A stretch of 64,000 nucleotides of DNA from Pyrrhosoma nymphula (taxonomy: Eukaryota > Arthropoda > Insecta > Odonata > Coenagrionidae). The notes beneath the pieces are model-generated. The model did not search any database. It was not told the DNA's origin and worked only from the letters and a program-made list of their open reading frames with translations. The stretch's first letter is position 1. The number at the start of each line of letters is the position of its first letter. The stretch covers positions 54,473,559 through 54,537,558 of the forward strand of contig OY754332.1 of assembly GCA_963573305.1 (NCBI GenBank), written 5' to 3'. A program made the translations under genes and the position numbers. Positions 23,390 to 35,164 of this stretch are shown one piece after another.

Positions 23390-24420
23390 ATAGTTCTTGC
23401 TAAAATAAATGATTTTTCTCTTGTATATCGAGGCCTTACATCAATTTGTTTTTCTTCCTCTGTGTCGGTCTTCTTCATTCGCGTTTTCTTTGTCCATTTC
23501 ATCTTCACCATTTATCTATAGTACCACTTTTCTATTTTTTTCAATCCTTATTGTTCGTATGCTATTACCGCCCATGATTTACTGCCAAATGAAAGTATGA
23601 TCCATATTTTTTTCAAATGCTTATTTGTTTTAATCCAAGTGTCCCTCGTTAGTAGACTTTTTGGAGATTGCCTGCGATGCTTGGGTAATGCCGCTCACTC
23701 TAGCTCTCATCCATCTTCCATTATTGGTGATTCTACTTTTAGGAAGTAAAATTCTTCCACTTCCTTCACTCTTTGTTGCCCGACTCTGAAGGGGGCATTT
23801 TATTCTTGGATTCTACCGCTAAAAATTATTTTGGTTTTCTATATTTTAACCTCCGTCCTGTTTTTTTTTACATTTTTCCATGCTTTCAGCATTAAGAAGT
23901 GATCTTATTTCTTCCGAACACTATGTCATTTCGCAATTGAGTTCGTTTCTTAATACACGTGCATTCCTTTTTACTTCATACTTTCCTTTTTAGTGAAATT
24001 ACTGAATAGTACGGTAGAAAAAGCGCATCCTTGCAGAGCTTCTTTCCTTACCTATTCTTCCTACAAATTCCACCCAAATGTAATCACTTTCAACTGCTCC
24101 TCGTGCAGCCTGCATTTTATGCCTGGTCATGAAATGAGCCTTTAATGATCTTCAGGATAGTTAGCATACCTACACTGTCTGATGCTTCCTCCAGGCCAAT
24201 TAAGTCAATGTATTGGCGTCCTCTTCTATGCATAATGTCTCGAGGCTTAAGTGGTGCATTATTTTCTCCTAATTTTCCTAAAATAGCATAGGTCTTCTTT
24301 CGGAGAATTCCCTCATCTTGTGCTCTATTCTTCTACATTGTTTCTCGTCAATATTTTTAAAGCATGTGCAGTAAGGTTAATTGGTCTAAAACTTTATAAC
24401 GATTATGTCCTTTGGGGTGT
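23390..24420 (-). mobile_element. LINE reverse transcriptase relic, heavily mutated
   Basis: The minus strand carries in broken frames an ordered set of reverse-transcriptase pieces: RPINLTAHALKIL near 24390, an IDLIGLEEASDSV block that matches the palm IDxxKAFDxV motif near 24200, a degraded QGC..S.LFN block near 24020, a KTKIIF block near 23850, and VEEFYFLKVESPIMEDG near 23740, matching the usual VExFxYLGxxIxxDG. The catalytic Asp pair is not preserved legibly. Probably the same broad group as the RTE-like copy at 4.8 kb. Confidence 0.55.
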
Positions 24421-25112
24421 CCCTAAGCGTTTGGCTAGTTGCATGCATGTCATTAGTTAAATTGAATAGTCTTCTCTTGGCACAGTCTTCTCTTAGACAC
24501 TCTTGCATGACTTAGCAACTCTAGGGTATTTTATCGTTTCCTGGGACAATATTATTGTTCACTGCAGGCCATATAATTTTATATAATAAGGTGTTCTCTT
24601 TCATCTTAAACCTGAGTGTTTTCATAATTCAGTACCCTGACTTATGTTTACCCCTGAAATGTTTTTACCCCGTACACATTCCATTTTCTTGCTCTTTCTT
24701 TTTCTTTGTGATTATCTATTATTTTCACTCCAAATGGCAGTGACTTCAAGGGAGCATTCTTGGCAGCGATTTTTGAAATTTTACCACGAATCACTGTTTT
24801 TCTTCTCTAGTTACAGGGTTTGGAAATACACCTTGAAAGACTTATATTCCTAGTCTGAGATTTTAACCCAGATATCCCAATTACCGTTCAAGTGTGATAC
24901 CCTGTCACTCCACCTAGCTATCTTAATGCGAAGTGAATTTGTGAGGAGGTTTTGGTGACCGAGATGTTCTCGCCTTCAGCGTACATGGAGAACAGAAGGT
25001 ATAGTCGACCATGAGTAACCAGTGGCGTCAGGATAAACCCAGCTCTGGATGCTTAGGAGGTGCCAGCTTTTTAATCGTAATAAGTTTCAAAACTTACACT
25101 GATTATATTTAT

Positions 25113-25225
25113 GCCGTGACTGGCTGACAGGTTATCACGCTGGACCGCCAATTGAGACATTGGGATACGATTCCAGTCTATTCGAATGATGGTTTCCATT
25201 GTGAATTTCCTTAGCTTGGCGTTAC
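25113..25225 (+). repeat. tRNA-derived SINE, degraded
   Basis: GGCTGACAGGTTATCACGC (A-box region) is followed about 35 bases later by GGGATACGATTCCAG (B-box region). The body then reads TTCCATTGTGAATTTCC. The spacing fits a tRNA-type RNA polymerase III promoter. Confidence 0.5.
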
Positions 25226-25366
25226 ACCATGTATTTATTCGTTCATCATCAATTGTATAGTTTTTGTGGTAATTGTTTTACTCCTCTTTATATATTTATT
25301 TCGTCTACGGTTCCCAGAAAGTTATTACCTTTCTAAGACAAATCATAATTCTATGCTAGTGTCCTT

Positions 25367-25470
25367 CTTTGCTTGACAGTGAAATGAAAGCTGTAACTTA
25401 GTAATTCCACATGAACCATGTCCATGTAAAATTTCTAAGTTACACCTTTCATTTCACCATGTTAAGCAAG
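25367..25470. repeat. Fold-back element B, arms about 47 bp
   Basis: The arms 25367-25413 and 25423-25470 are inverted copies (AGTGAAATGAAAG with CTTTCATTTCACC, AACTTAG with CTAAGTT) around a 9-base loop. The phrase CTTCTTTGCTTGA recurs just outside at 25501. No coding content. It does not clearly show the core motif of elements C, F and G. Confidence 0.75.
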
Positions 25471-25479
25471 TTCCACCAA

Positions 25480-28055
25480 GTTTCTACTAACACAACCAGT
25501 CTTCTTTGCTTGATTTATTTTGTACACACGCCTATACATTTTAGTGTGACATGATTTTTCTAATGCACATTCTTTATTTCAATGGTAAAGGAATGGGTAT
25601 TTGATAATTCCTATCTTGAAATTAAAAATGAGCCGTTGTCGTTTTTATTCTATTTTGAAAAATTAAAAAAATACCATACTTTCCGGAGGCGAATTTGGAA
25701 AATCAATAAGTTTACTTATAATTTTCTTTCTACCCTAATTTCATCAATTTTTATTAAACTTGAAATTATTTATCATTAATGGTGGCTTACAAATACTTTA
25801 GTTTATATATGTAGGCCTTACCATGAATGTCGATACGGGAGCATATTGCTGGCGATGCACGGACACTTATGATTGACAGAGTTAAGAGTGGTTATATTTT
25901 ATTGACTAGCCCTACGATAACACTGAAACCTAGTTTTGGGACATAATTTTTATAAGTAAAGCCGATTTTATCGGAAGTAGCCACAGCGAGGAAATGAAAA
26001 CAAATTTTTTCCTTTGAAAAATATTGACTCTACACTTAAGCTTTTCAAAAAAATTAGTTTTTCAATGTCAGTAAACAACAAATCATTAAAATTAATAGAT
26101 AACGTACATTATTTTTCTTTTAAATAGTGCTCTATTATTCCCTTTAAACTTTAACTATTGTAATGAATACTAAGCAGTGTGTTAATCAAAAGAGTTAAAT
26201 AAGTGTAAAACTACAACTACTCTTATAAACAAGTAAAACTAGTAGCAATTAACGTGGTGAAAAACAAACAATTGGGCCTATTGAAACGCCAGAATAATTT
26301 GTTTTATATTGTTTTTAAATAAATTAATAAAACTCTTGTAATTAAAAATCAAAATTTTGTAAATATCAGCAGCAAAAGGCAATAAACAAATAAAGAATCA
26401 ATCACACAGACCAGCGAAAGTCTAGTAATGCTAATAAAACCGGAAAAAACGACAAACATTGGGTGGTTTGGTATATTATAAAAAATAAGGTTATCTTGGT
26501 TCGGTGAGTGAATGACTTACATAACCATCAAATGAGCCACAATAGGCCGGAGAAATATTACCTGAATGTGGAGACTGATCGTAAGAACGCCTTAGGAAAT
26601 AAGCAATAGTCCAATCCATTACCCATGAAACTAAAAGTAATAAAACGAAAATTTTACTTTTAATTAGGCTGCATGAAGTTATTGGGTTGTTATGAGTGAG
26701 AGAAAATTGGATCGATATGGTAAGATTAAGCAGTGATAATTGTAAAACTGAAAATAATAGGAAATATATCTTTTTGAAAACATCTTAATTCGATAAATTC
26801 ACTCTAGGCGTTTTACGCAGAGGAAGCTTTATTATTTTTTTAATTTCTTGCAACTGTATATTAAACTCCATTGTAATATATTGTAACCCCTAATAAAACA
26901 CTATCAGTTTTTTCGTGTATTAGATAGGCGTCATAAGCTTCAATCCAATTGGACTGTGGGCAAAGGAGTTGTCTTTTTTAAAGCAGTGCTGGATGATGAA
27001 ACATCAGAATTACTCTCCAAAGTCCATTTTATACCACTAATTCTTAAAATTTACTAACGCTGACCCAACTGTAGATCAGTCTTTTGAAGAGCAACTAATA
27101 TGATGGTCTAAAGTGTAAGAGCTCCTCCCATAATGGCTTCAATTTCCCTCTTGACGGAATTCAATTCGCTTTCAATTAGTACTCAGCACGGAAAACCGTT
27201 TAATCACTGATATTTTTCTATTGGCCTTTCATTTTTCTGTTAATCTACCTTGATAAATATATCTCCTGCAGCTTTGTTCAACTTCATCGCACCACTCTAA
27301 TATCGATAAATGCAGTACGTTATCTAACTATATCCCATGCTTCAAGCGAGTGCTGTAACTTTCAAAACTTCTCTTCCTCCATGTAGACCGATATTCTTTA
27401 AAAACCTCATTTGCAGCAAAGTCTCGCAAAAACAAATCCACTAAATATTATCTGGCTCAAAATTAGTAAGAGTGGATTATAACGTTTTCACCAATTATTC
27501 AAAACCATGATTATATTGTGCGTGACGTTAGAAAACCATGTAGTACACTAATAATAGCAGCAGACTCCAATTGCCTAAGTGCTCAATAGCTCCTATCATA
27601 TTCCTAATGCACCAATGGTTATTTACCGAGCACCGAATGATTCTCAATGTGTAGCGACAATCCTTGGGCGCTGTTTTCCTTGTGCCACAGGCTGAAAAAG
27701 GCAAGAAAAAATGACGTTGCATATGCCTCGACTCCACATTCCACATGTCACGTTCTGCCACGCATGATAATAACCCACCCCCCAGCCGTACATGACGTCG
27801 TTTGTGCAGTAAGCCCTATCTGCTCGTTTTGACAATGCTCCTTTCCACAATTCAGGCTTTGAAGTCCGCAACAATACCAGGGGAGTACGCCCACCCAGCA
27901 TTTTTAATTACTCAGTCAGTGAGGTTTTCAGACTCATCTGCGCATTCGGCAAGGCACAACAGCCTTAGATGTATATGCCATCGATTTTAACCCGTGCAAA
28001 TCCCGGTACAGCCTTCATCTCCCTCTTGTGGAACAAAATCTTCCCACAAAGATAT
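25480..28055. other. AT-rich unassigned DNA
   Basis: Very AT-rich from 25560 to 26900. Short frames at 27528-27990 overlap on both strands in a more GC-balanced patch, without recognisable motifs. Confidence 0.45.
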
Positions 28056-28061
28056 AGAGTT

Positions 28062-28200
28062 CTCCCATCAGTGGTAGTGTGACTGGCTTCAAATTCCGAA
28101 GGCTCGTGTTTGAATTCCGGAAGTGGCAGAGATTTTTCAGAGGAATCCCGATTTCTACTCAGGTTTCATGTGGAGAGCAGTTAAATTGTAGTGAATGGAC
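28062..28200 (+). repeat. tRNA-derived SINE
   Basis: An A-box-like CAGTGGTAGTGTGACTGGC is followed by a B-box-like GTGTTTGAATTCC about 40 bases later, then a body with GCAGAGATTTTTCAG and CCCGATTTCTACTCAGG. This matches the plan of the other SINEs here. No target-site duplication was determined. Confidence 0.6.
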
Positions 28201-28209
28201 TACGTCGAC

Positions 28210-29080
28210 GTCTAATATTAGAGTCGTATTTAGTTAAGACAAGGCAAATGCCAACGCCATGTCTTTCTTCACCATTTTACGCCTTGACTTACCAACCTAC
28301 TATCAGTTCCAAAATTTCGTGAACCAAGTTTGAAGCCGATATATAAGAAAATGGCTGAAGCGAATTCAAAATTAAGTATCTCATAATAAATAGTGATATA
28401 TTGTGCGTTATTTAATTAAAAAATATTATTTTAAACTTTTCCAGATTAAGAATTTTTCATCAAGAAAGCAGACTCCAATTTAATGGATGGAAAAATCGAG
28501 AAAGTTATGGTTGAATTTAATGGTACCAGACTTCTAATTCCTGTCAAAAAAGCCCTGTGCTACAAATTGTGAAAAGAAAACTTAGACATCATCCTCCGTG
28601 ACGTTGATACAAAGCACCAAATGCCATATATCCGTACAGTACTACTGATTGCCTCCCCACATAACCAGCATACCAAATATGCATATGGTAACCAAGCGGC
28701 AGAGAAAAAAGAAAAAGATGCCCGGTAAAAATATTGATAAATAAAATCCTGGCATTAGCTCTGTTCCATTTCCTTCTCCTTTCTCTGCTTATGGTAGTTG
28801 AAATTAATACGTGAAGCCATTTTATAAACACGTAGACATAATTCGATTAACTTTTTTGAATAGATGAAGACGAATTGATAAATATTGCGAATAATTAAGG
28901 AAATGATTATTTATCATATCTGTGGAAAAAAATGAGGGTCTTCACTTCTCTCCACGTTTATTGAGGCAGCTTATAAAAACACGCCGTAAGCAAAGCCGGG
29001 CAGAACACCCTCAAGTCGAGGGGAGAAGCATTCAAAATTTGCTTTGCTCTGATGTGCTCAACACTGACGGATTGGATAAA
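28210..29080. other. AT-rich unassigned DNA
   Basis: No coding or repeat signal recognised; short frames only. Confidence 0.45.
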
Positions 29081-29089
29081 GGACTTACT

Positions 29090-29480
29090 TGTCCTGCTGG
29101 AAATTATGAATGGGCAATGGCGGGTATGAATAAGAGGGAGGGAGGGTAGGGGCGAGTCAGAGCTCAACGGCTTCCTTGGGCCAAGGGCTCTTCGGGTCGA
29201 AAGGGCGAGCATTCCCATGCGAAGGGCTCCCTGGTGAATGGGGATTAGGGTTTCGTCAAGTAGCAGCGGCGATGAGCCCGGAGTCGAGGAGAGGCAGCCT
29301 ATGGGGAAATTGAAGTGGTCCGGTGACCTTTAGTAAAGCGCTGATTTTTCCCTCCGACTCGCAGAAAAGAAAATTAACGAGCTGGCTCCCGCGAGAAAGT
29401 TAAGTCCGGGAGCACACGGATGGGCTCGCCAAAGTGATTTTTCCCGGCCGAATGTGAATGCTCTCTCGAATGGCCATTCA
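29090..29480. other. GC-balanced CpG-containing patch
   Basis: Distinctly less AT-rich than its surroundings, with scattered CpG. Frames open on both strands without known motifs. Could be a conserved non-coding or regulatory segment. Confidence 0.3.
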
Positions 29481-29579
29481 AAAAGCCTCATCTTCGCTTC
29501 TTCGGAAATAGTTTTCTCGGAATAGCACATTTGATCGCGGAATTGGCTGATTGGCTCTCTTAAGTGTTCCATGTTAATG

Positions 29580-31570
29580 CTTCCTATAAAATGATTATTT
29601 TGGTTAATCTTTTTATAATAAGCGTAAAATGTTTTAGCCGAAAGGGATTGTAGCTAACGCAAGGCTGCAACTGGAATCATATCCTGTGCCACCTCTTTGT
29701 ATTACTATTGCGATATAATTACATTTTACATTATTTTTTTCATGAAGAAAACTTTAAAGACTAGTGCATGCAACTAGTCATATGAAATCCCTACCGTATT
29801 ATGATTATTCCTACGATCGGTTTTTGTCCATTGTTCTGAGTAAATAAACCTGAATAATCAGACACAACATTTCCCTAATCTTTGATAGGAAGTACGAGTT
29901 TTGTTGATTTTTTGTCCATATCCTAGAAATAATCACATCAAATTTACAATTAGGTTAATGGTGAGGGAATCATACCACTAAAAATTAGAGTAACCCCTAT
30001 TGAGCGCTAGTTTGAAAAGTAATTGGTCCTTCCTAAATGTTAAGCAACTCACGAAATTCTTTGCATTCATAACCACTGCCCTCTATTGCATTGCGCTTAT
30101 TTGCTTCTGAGAATTCTGCTGAATTAATTTGTTTTAGGTGTAACATTACAAGAAGATGACATGGGCAAATTCATTTGACTCTTGGTACACTCTTTTTTCC
30201 CAATTCTATTTTCCATTTGTTCTTCCAGACTTACACCTTTTGGCGATCATGGTTGAGGGATGGGCTACCAGCAATGCCTTGTTGAAAACCTCGATGGGAA
30301 CTGCTTCTCACAAAAAAATATTCAGCTCAGATCCTCTTTGAATTTGGGCTGTTTCGAGTAGAAGTCTACGAATGCTCCATCAAAAAGCTTCCACTATCCC
30401 ACTTCTGGTGTCGCACACGGGTTGCGTTGGATTAGCGATGCATTGTGAGCGCCGTCGCCGTGCAAAGTTCCCGGGGATATAATGTGTCAAGGACTTACGC
30501 GCGGATGGAGAGCAAGGAAGAACTTAATCGTTGGAACTAAAGCCTTGGAAACAGCTGCCGAGCTGTGGAAGTTCTGAGCGCGGACGTGGCTGAGCATGAA
30601 CGTATTCCTCTCGCTAGCATTATCACGCAGATAAAGGCCCATGCACGGAAGCGTGAAAATTAAATGAAAACTTGTCTCTAGTAGGATGTCAATTTTGCTC
30701 TCCATAATTTCCTTTTTTCAGTGTAACTTGTAATTTTTATCAGAATTAATTGATTTGCTATTTTCAGGAAAGTCACTTACAAATTCAATGAAAACATTTC
30801 GCTTGTTAGGCAAGATCATTTCACCCAATTGCAGATTAATGAGTTATTCCTCCATGTGTTGGAGTGACTCATGTATGCTAAAGTGATCTTCATAAAGCAT
30901 TTATAGGTCCTCCTTTCACTTACCCATCGTAATAAATTCGGAGCAATGGTGGAATATTAGCTTAATTTATCTCTGATAATCAGAGAAAAAGAATGGCTCA
31001 AATACGTGATATAGGGACTTCGAAGCCACTAACTTCTGAAATGTTTGTTATATTTTTTCAAGGATACTTCTGTTTCGGCTTCAGACAGTAAATAATTATA
31101 TTAATACAGTCCGAAGCCGTTGAAAATATCATTCAAAAACGAGATCACAAATCTGTTTCTTGTTCTGTGGCAACCCACCTAAGAAGAAATAGAGAGTAAA
31201 CAGAAAATAAAATCACAGTCGACAGAAAGACAAAACAAAAAAATGTATTTTAGACTCGTGACTAATACTTTGGATTTCATAAAACTGGCAAGTTTGTTAT
31301 AAATCTCCGTTACATGTATTTAACACTAAATATTTTACAGGGAGCTTCAATCTTTTTAATACAATATATTTAAATCAACATGCGTAGAAATACGCATCGC
31401 AATGAGGGAGGTTAAGAAGATTAAATCTCTATATTTATAAACAAGAGGGAATAGTTGTGATCCATGTGAAAAATTTGACAATAAGCAATGGAGGATAGCT
31501 AAGAAAAGGAGGACATTAGAAAAAGTATTGCATTGATAAAATTACTGCACTAATGTGGAGGTAACTGCAA
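29580..31570. other. Unassigned DNA with one small inverted repeat
   Basis: No genes recognised. Near 31077-31127 an 11-base CGGCTTCAGAC is inverted as GTCCGAAGCCG around an AT-rich loop. The remainder is AT-rich except a CpG-containing stretch around 30370-30650. Confidence 0.4.
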
Positions 31571-31576
31571 AGATCA

Positions 31577-32370
31577 ATGTCTCATTGGAACACTATACAG
31601 GTCTTACTTGGTGCAAGAAAAGCTAGAGGAATCAGGGTGGGCAGTTATGGGCGTAGTGACGTAGGTACTTCGCAACCATTAGTTTCTGTTATGCTTGCGA
31701 TCTTGTTTTTAAAGGATGGTTTTGTTACGGCTCAGGACAGGATAGTAACTAATGTATTGATGAAACCACTGCAACAATATGGAGTTGACTCAAGAGTTCA
31801 GGGTGTCCTTGGAAGACTATGTATGGTTTACCCGGTGCAAGAAAGGTAGAGAATCAGGCTAAAGGCAAAGAAACGGGAATGGGAGAAACTTTGTCAGCGT
31901 TATTCAACTCTTGCGAAGAATAAATTGTGAGGGAGGAGTATGAGGAACTTGAAATAGAAGTGAAAGTCAGTTTGCAGCTGATAAACTCAAATTTTCACGT
32001 GAAAGAATGATTCAAGGCAAATCAGCAAAGAGACTACAGTTACAGTTGAGTGAGTTGCAAGATGCGCGTGTGAGGTTTTTTTTGGATGAAGATTACCTGC
32101 CGGAAAATAAAAGTGAAAGAGCAAAGGATGCTGGTGGTAATAATTTGAAGGAGGCTATGGAAGTGTTTGGAGACTGCATTAAGAGAAAACGGGTTTTCGG
32201 GACAAGATGCTGGAGGGAAGAAGTGAAGTAAGATGAGCTGAGGAAGATTGATGTGCTTTCGGTAGGCATGCCAGGAGGAATAAGGTGTACTGAGATAATG
32301 AGATGGATTATATTGGGCATGCGTGGTAATTTGTGGTTGGATGTGACACATATAATCGGGAGGAGAGCTA
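31577..32370 (+). mobile_element. LINE reverse transcriptase relic (VRFADDQ family)
   Basis: Broken plus-strand frames align in order with the intact-looking relative at 39.1-39.75 kb. The block QYGVDSRVQGVLGRLCM corresponds to IGIDWHDRRLVRNLCM there. A frameshift leads into ETLSALFNSCEE, matching PLSPLLFNIYAEE, and then EELEIEVKVSLQLINS. The region down to about 32360 gives only vestiges of the C-terminal tail. Many stops and frameshifts mark an old insertion. Assignment rests on this ordered similarity. Confidence 0.6.
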
Positions 32371-32859
32371 CTTAGACCGGAACCTTCCAGGAACCTACGA
32401 AATTGACAGTAAACGTATAGTTGAACCTAAAGTTGTAAATGCATAGTTTTGCTTGTACACGGTGCAATTTGAATATCATTATAGAATGGAAGTAATTTTC
32501 GAAATGGGCTACTTATGTACACCACTTTGGGTAAGCTGCATTCATATTTTATACTTCCAGAATCCAAATTATGTCGCCCTTAATAATGAAAAATCAAATT
32601 ATGACCGGCCTCACTTTTAGAGTATGCTATTCACTTTAATGCTATTAAGTCAGACAGTCATTGATTAGTGACACGCAATAGAATGATCAATGAGTAGAAT
32701 ATCCATATTCCGCTCGTGCAAATTTCGGCTTTTCAAATTTCCGGGCGTTAAATCACTGAATCACGGCTCGTTTGCGAATACGATTTTGTCATTGTTCGAT
32801 GCGTTGTGCACTACATCCAGGCAGTCACGAAGAGAGCCCAATTTACCGTTTCAACCGCT

Positions 32860-33935
32860 AGTGAAGCACCAACCCGTCATCTCTCCCTCTCTATCACGCA
32901 CGCTGGCCCCCGGAATCCACTCAACCGCCTATATAAGATGGATCCGTAAACTCTCTCCTATCTGGAATCTATGCGCGCTCATCATAAACCTCGGGAGGAG
33001 GAAAGTCGGCCAATGTGCCCGCGACGCACGAACACATCGCCCCCACCCCGAGCCGCGCTCCGCCCAATGAAAAGGCCGCGTCAGCGAGAGACACATCCGA
33101 TCGCAAGCAGATCCTCTCTCCCCCCCCTTCCCTCCCCTTGCTCGTCCATTGTCTCGGAATTCCAACTTACCTCCCATTAGCGATCCTCGCCGGAGTCGGT
33201 TCACACTCTTTTTTGCTGCCATTATCATCTCAAAACAGAAGTGCTCCGAGTCAAAGCCACCAAACAAAATCCCTCCTCGCCACCTTTTATTCTTTTCATC
33301 ATCATCATCGCATCCCCCTTTTTTTCCCCGCCGTTCCGTCTCTCTCGGCGTCTCCCCCCTGCTCCCATCCCCTAAATCCTACCGCGCCCCAGCTTTTGCC
33401 ACTCAGTGCCTGCCTCCCTGTGTCTTTTATCCCGCATATCCACCATCAGTCCAATTTACCGCTCATATTTCCGCCTCCGCGCGCCCCTCATACTGTGTGG
33501 CTCCCCCTCGCATATCCCCCCCCCCCCCGCCGCCTTCCGCTTGTTTTTCGTCGAGTCTTCGGGACCCGGAGCAGCTATAGACTCTATTCCCCCCGTTTCC
33601 CCCCACTTACCCCCCCACCTCTCCGCACCATTACTCCCCCTCCTCCATCCCACAAATCCCCCCTCTCGGCCCGACATGACGACTGACGGTGGATGACTTG
33701 CGGTCGTCGCTCGACTTTGAAAGCCCCGCTTCGATTCCCTCGATGAGTCTAATCCGGCATCCGAGTGGGCTGCTACTCTCTTGGAGTGGGAAAATCTCCG
33801 GCGTTGGCCACTCAGCGGGACTTTTATCCGCGTTTGGACCGCAGGGAGCATATGTAAAAGGAGAGAGTAAGTGGCGTCTACACGTACGAGAGCGAAGCCT
33901 AGTGTGGCTATCGCGCGCAGTTTGTCCTGAGATTT
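32860..33935 (+). promoter_or_regulatory. Candidate promoter and CpG island
   Basis: A TATATAAG box at 32930-32937 lies about 40 bases before a TCAT-type initiator-like sequence (near 32975), and CpG-rich sequence follows for almost 1 kb. CCAAT occurs at about 33010 and 33063. From 33110 to 33680 the plus strand is strongly C/T-rich, so long plus frames exist (33015-33686 and others), but they are Pro/Ser low complexity and open in all three frames; a 131-codon minus frame (33456-33851) overlaps them. The likely meaning is a promoter with a long 5' UTR, direction plus if the TATA box is real. No downstream coding exon was found. Confidence 0.42.
32930..32937 (+). promoter_or_regulatory. TATA box candidate
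   Basis: TATATAAG matches the metazoan TATA consensus and sits at the upstream edge of a CpG-rich, C/T-biased region, the right geometry for a plus-strand start about 30 bases downstream. In an AT-rich genome such octamers also arise by chance; the setting is what raises interest. Confidence 0.4.
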
Positions 33936-34081
33936 TATGAATTATATAGTGCTCTTCCGTTCATTTCTTCCATTCACCATTTTTATTGATAAACAATGGA
34001 TATACTGCGGAAATACCACTACCAATACCCATGTTTTCGGAGTATTTACTGCATTAAATATGATCGGTTGTGCATTCTATT

Positions 34082-34191
34082 GGATTTGTTATCAGCATGC
34101 CCTTTTGCACCGTGAAGTTCCATCAATTCTCTTCTTGGATTTATTATCAGCATGCCCTTTTGCACCGTGAATTTCCATCAATTCTCTTCTT
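34082..34191. repeat. 55-bp tandem duplication
   Basis: The unit GGATTTGTTATCAGCATGCC... is repeated head to tail at 34082-34136 and 34137-34191 with about two differences. Flanking bases 34000-34080 and 34268-34360 also look related, through GTATTTACTGC or GTATTAACTGC then GCACATTCTAATGG or GCATTCTATTGG, suggesting an older, larger repeat. Confidence 0.8.
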
Positions 34192-34825
34192 TTATCTGTA
34201 TTTTACATGCATGTGATTCAGCTGGTCCAAGTCAAAGAACACATGAGAAATATTTTTTGGCTACAACATCACGGTACCACGACTATTCCGCTACTAATAC
34301 TTGCGGCGTATTAACTGCGCAACTCATTTATTCAATATGGTGGATTGCACATTCTAATGGCTTCAATATTCCTCTATGCTGTCGTACCGTATGGTTTCAT
34401 TCATTCCCATCATTAAACTATGGCAGCAAGCGTTCATTGTGAAAGCAGTTATCCACTTGACAAACACAACATCTATACTCGAGGCTATATTCTGGCCAGC
34501 AACCCGGTATAACCATCAACCCGCAATAACCCGATGCTATTGTGGATTGGCCGGCGTGTAATAGCCTGGCTACCGTGGCCATTCAAAACATGACAACTGA
34601 AGAACGTGAATTAAAAACAATTGCTAACGTATAATCAATGGGAAAGAATTTTTCAATAATGCAGCTAGTTTTAGGTATTTCTGGCTTATTTTGAAAAGGT
34701 GTGAAATAATTATTACTGGTTAAACGACATTGTTAAAAGTTTTAGCAAGATTAGCTAGCAAGTAGCAATTAATTTTGGAAAAATAACGAGACACTTTTCT
34801 AAACTCCATTGCCTCAGGCGTGACT

Positions 34826-35158
34826 TGATGGAATTTGCTAAGCATTGTGAATAAGAAGCAGTAACTTTTTACATTCACATATATTTATTAGAAACGACCC
34901 AGGTTTCGACGTTGCACGTCATCATCATCACATCACACTCCACAACTCAAGTTCCAAGATATCCTCCCCACCCTACGTCACCCTCCCCCTCCCTCTATTG
35001 TTTGTCACTATACATTCTCAGCGTTCTTTGCACCTAATTTGTACCTGATGATGACGTGCAACGTCGAAACCTTTGGTCATTTCTAATAAATGTATGTGAA
35101 ATTACAAATTTACTGCTTCTCATTTACAAGATGCTCGTCAATTCCAAATTCCTCAACA
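34826..35158. repeat. Fold-back element C, arms over 100 bp
   Basis: The left arm (34826-34932) and right arm (35046-35158) are inverted copies. Shared stretches include AGAAGCAGTAA, ATTTATTAGAAA and CGACGTTGCACGTCATCATCA. A C/T-rich spacer of about 110 bases separates them. Read outward, each arm holds GATGATGACGTGCAACGTC, then GAAACC, a GGTC, then a TTTC and AATAAA. Fold-back structures with this core may be inverted terminal repeats left by Penelope-like elements. No transposase or reverse transcriptase lies inside. Confidence 0.88.
35045..35078 (+). ncRNA. Hammerhead-ribozyme-like core (putative)
   Basis: CTGATGA (35045-35051) matches the CUGANGA box. It is followed by one extra T and then GACGT, a GCA loop and ACGTC, a 5-bp stem II. 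GAAAC (35066-35070) matches the GAAA box. ACC and GGT can form a 3-bp stem III, closing onto GTC with C at 35078 at the expected cleavage position. Very short stem III is a known feature of hammerheads in Penelope-like elements. Against it are the extra T after the first box and an unclear stem I. Confidence 0.3.
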
Positions 35159-35164
35159 TTTCTG

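Noticed and set aside
31077..31127. Small CGGCTTC/GAAGCCG inverted repeat as another fold-back element
   Set aside because: Only 11 bases per arm, with no extension or core motif; kept as a minor note only.
33015..33851. Long overlapping frames (up to 223 codons) in the 33-kb CpG island
   Set aside because: Open in all three plus frames and on the minus strand at once; low-complexity Pro/Ser composition. Better explained as a promoter or leader.
34826..35158. CRISPR-like repeats or other prokaryotic features
   Set aside because: The repeats are inverted, two in number and of transposon type; everything else in the window is eukaryotic.
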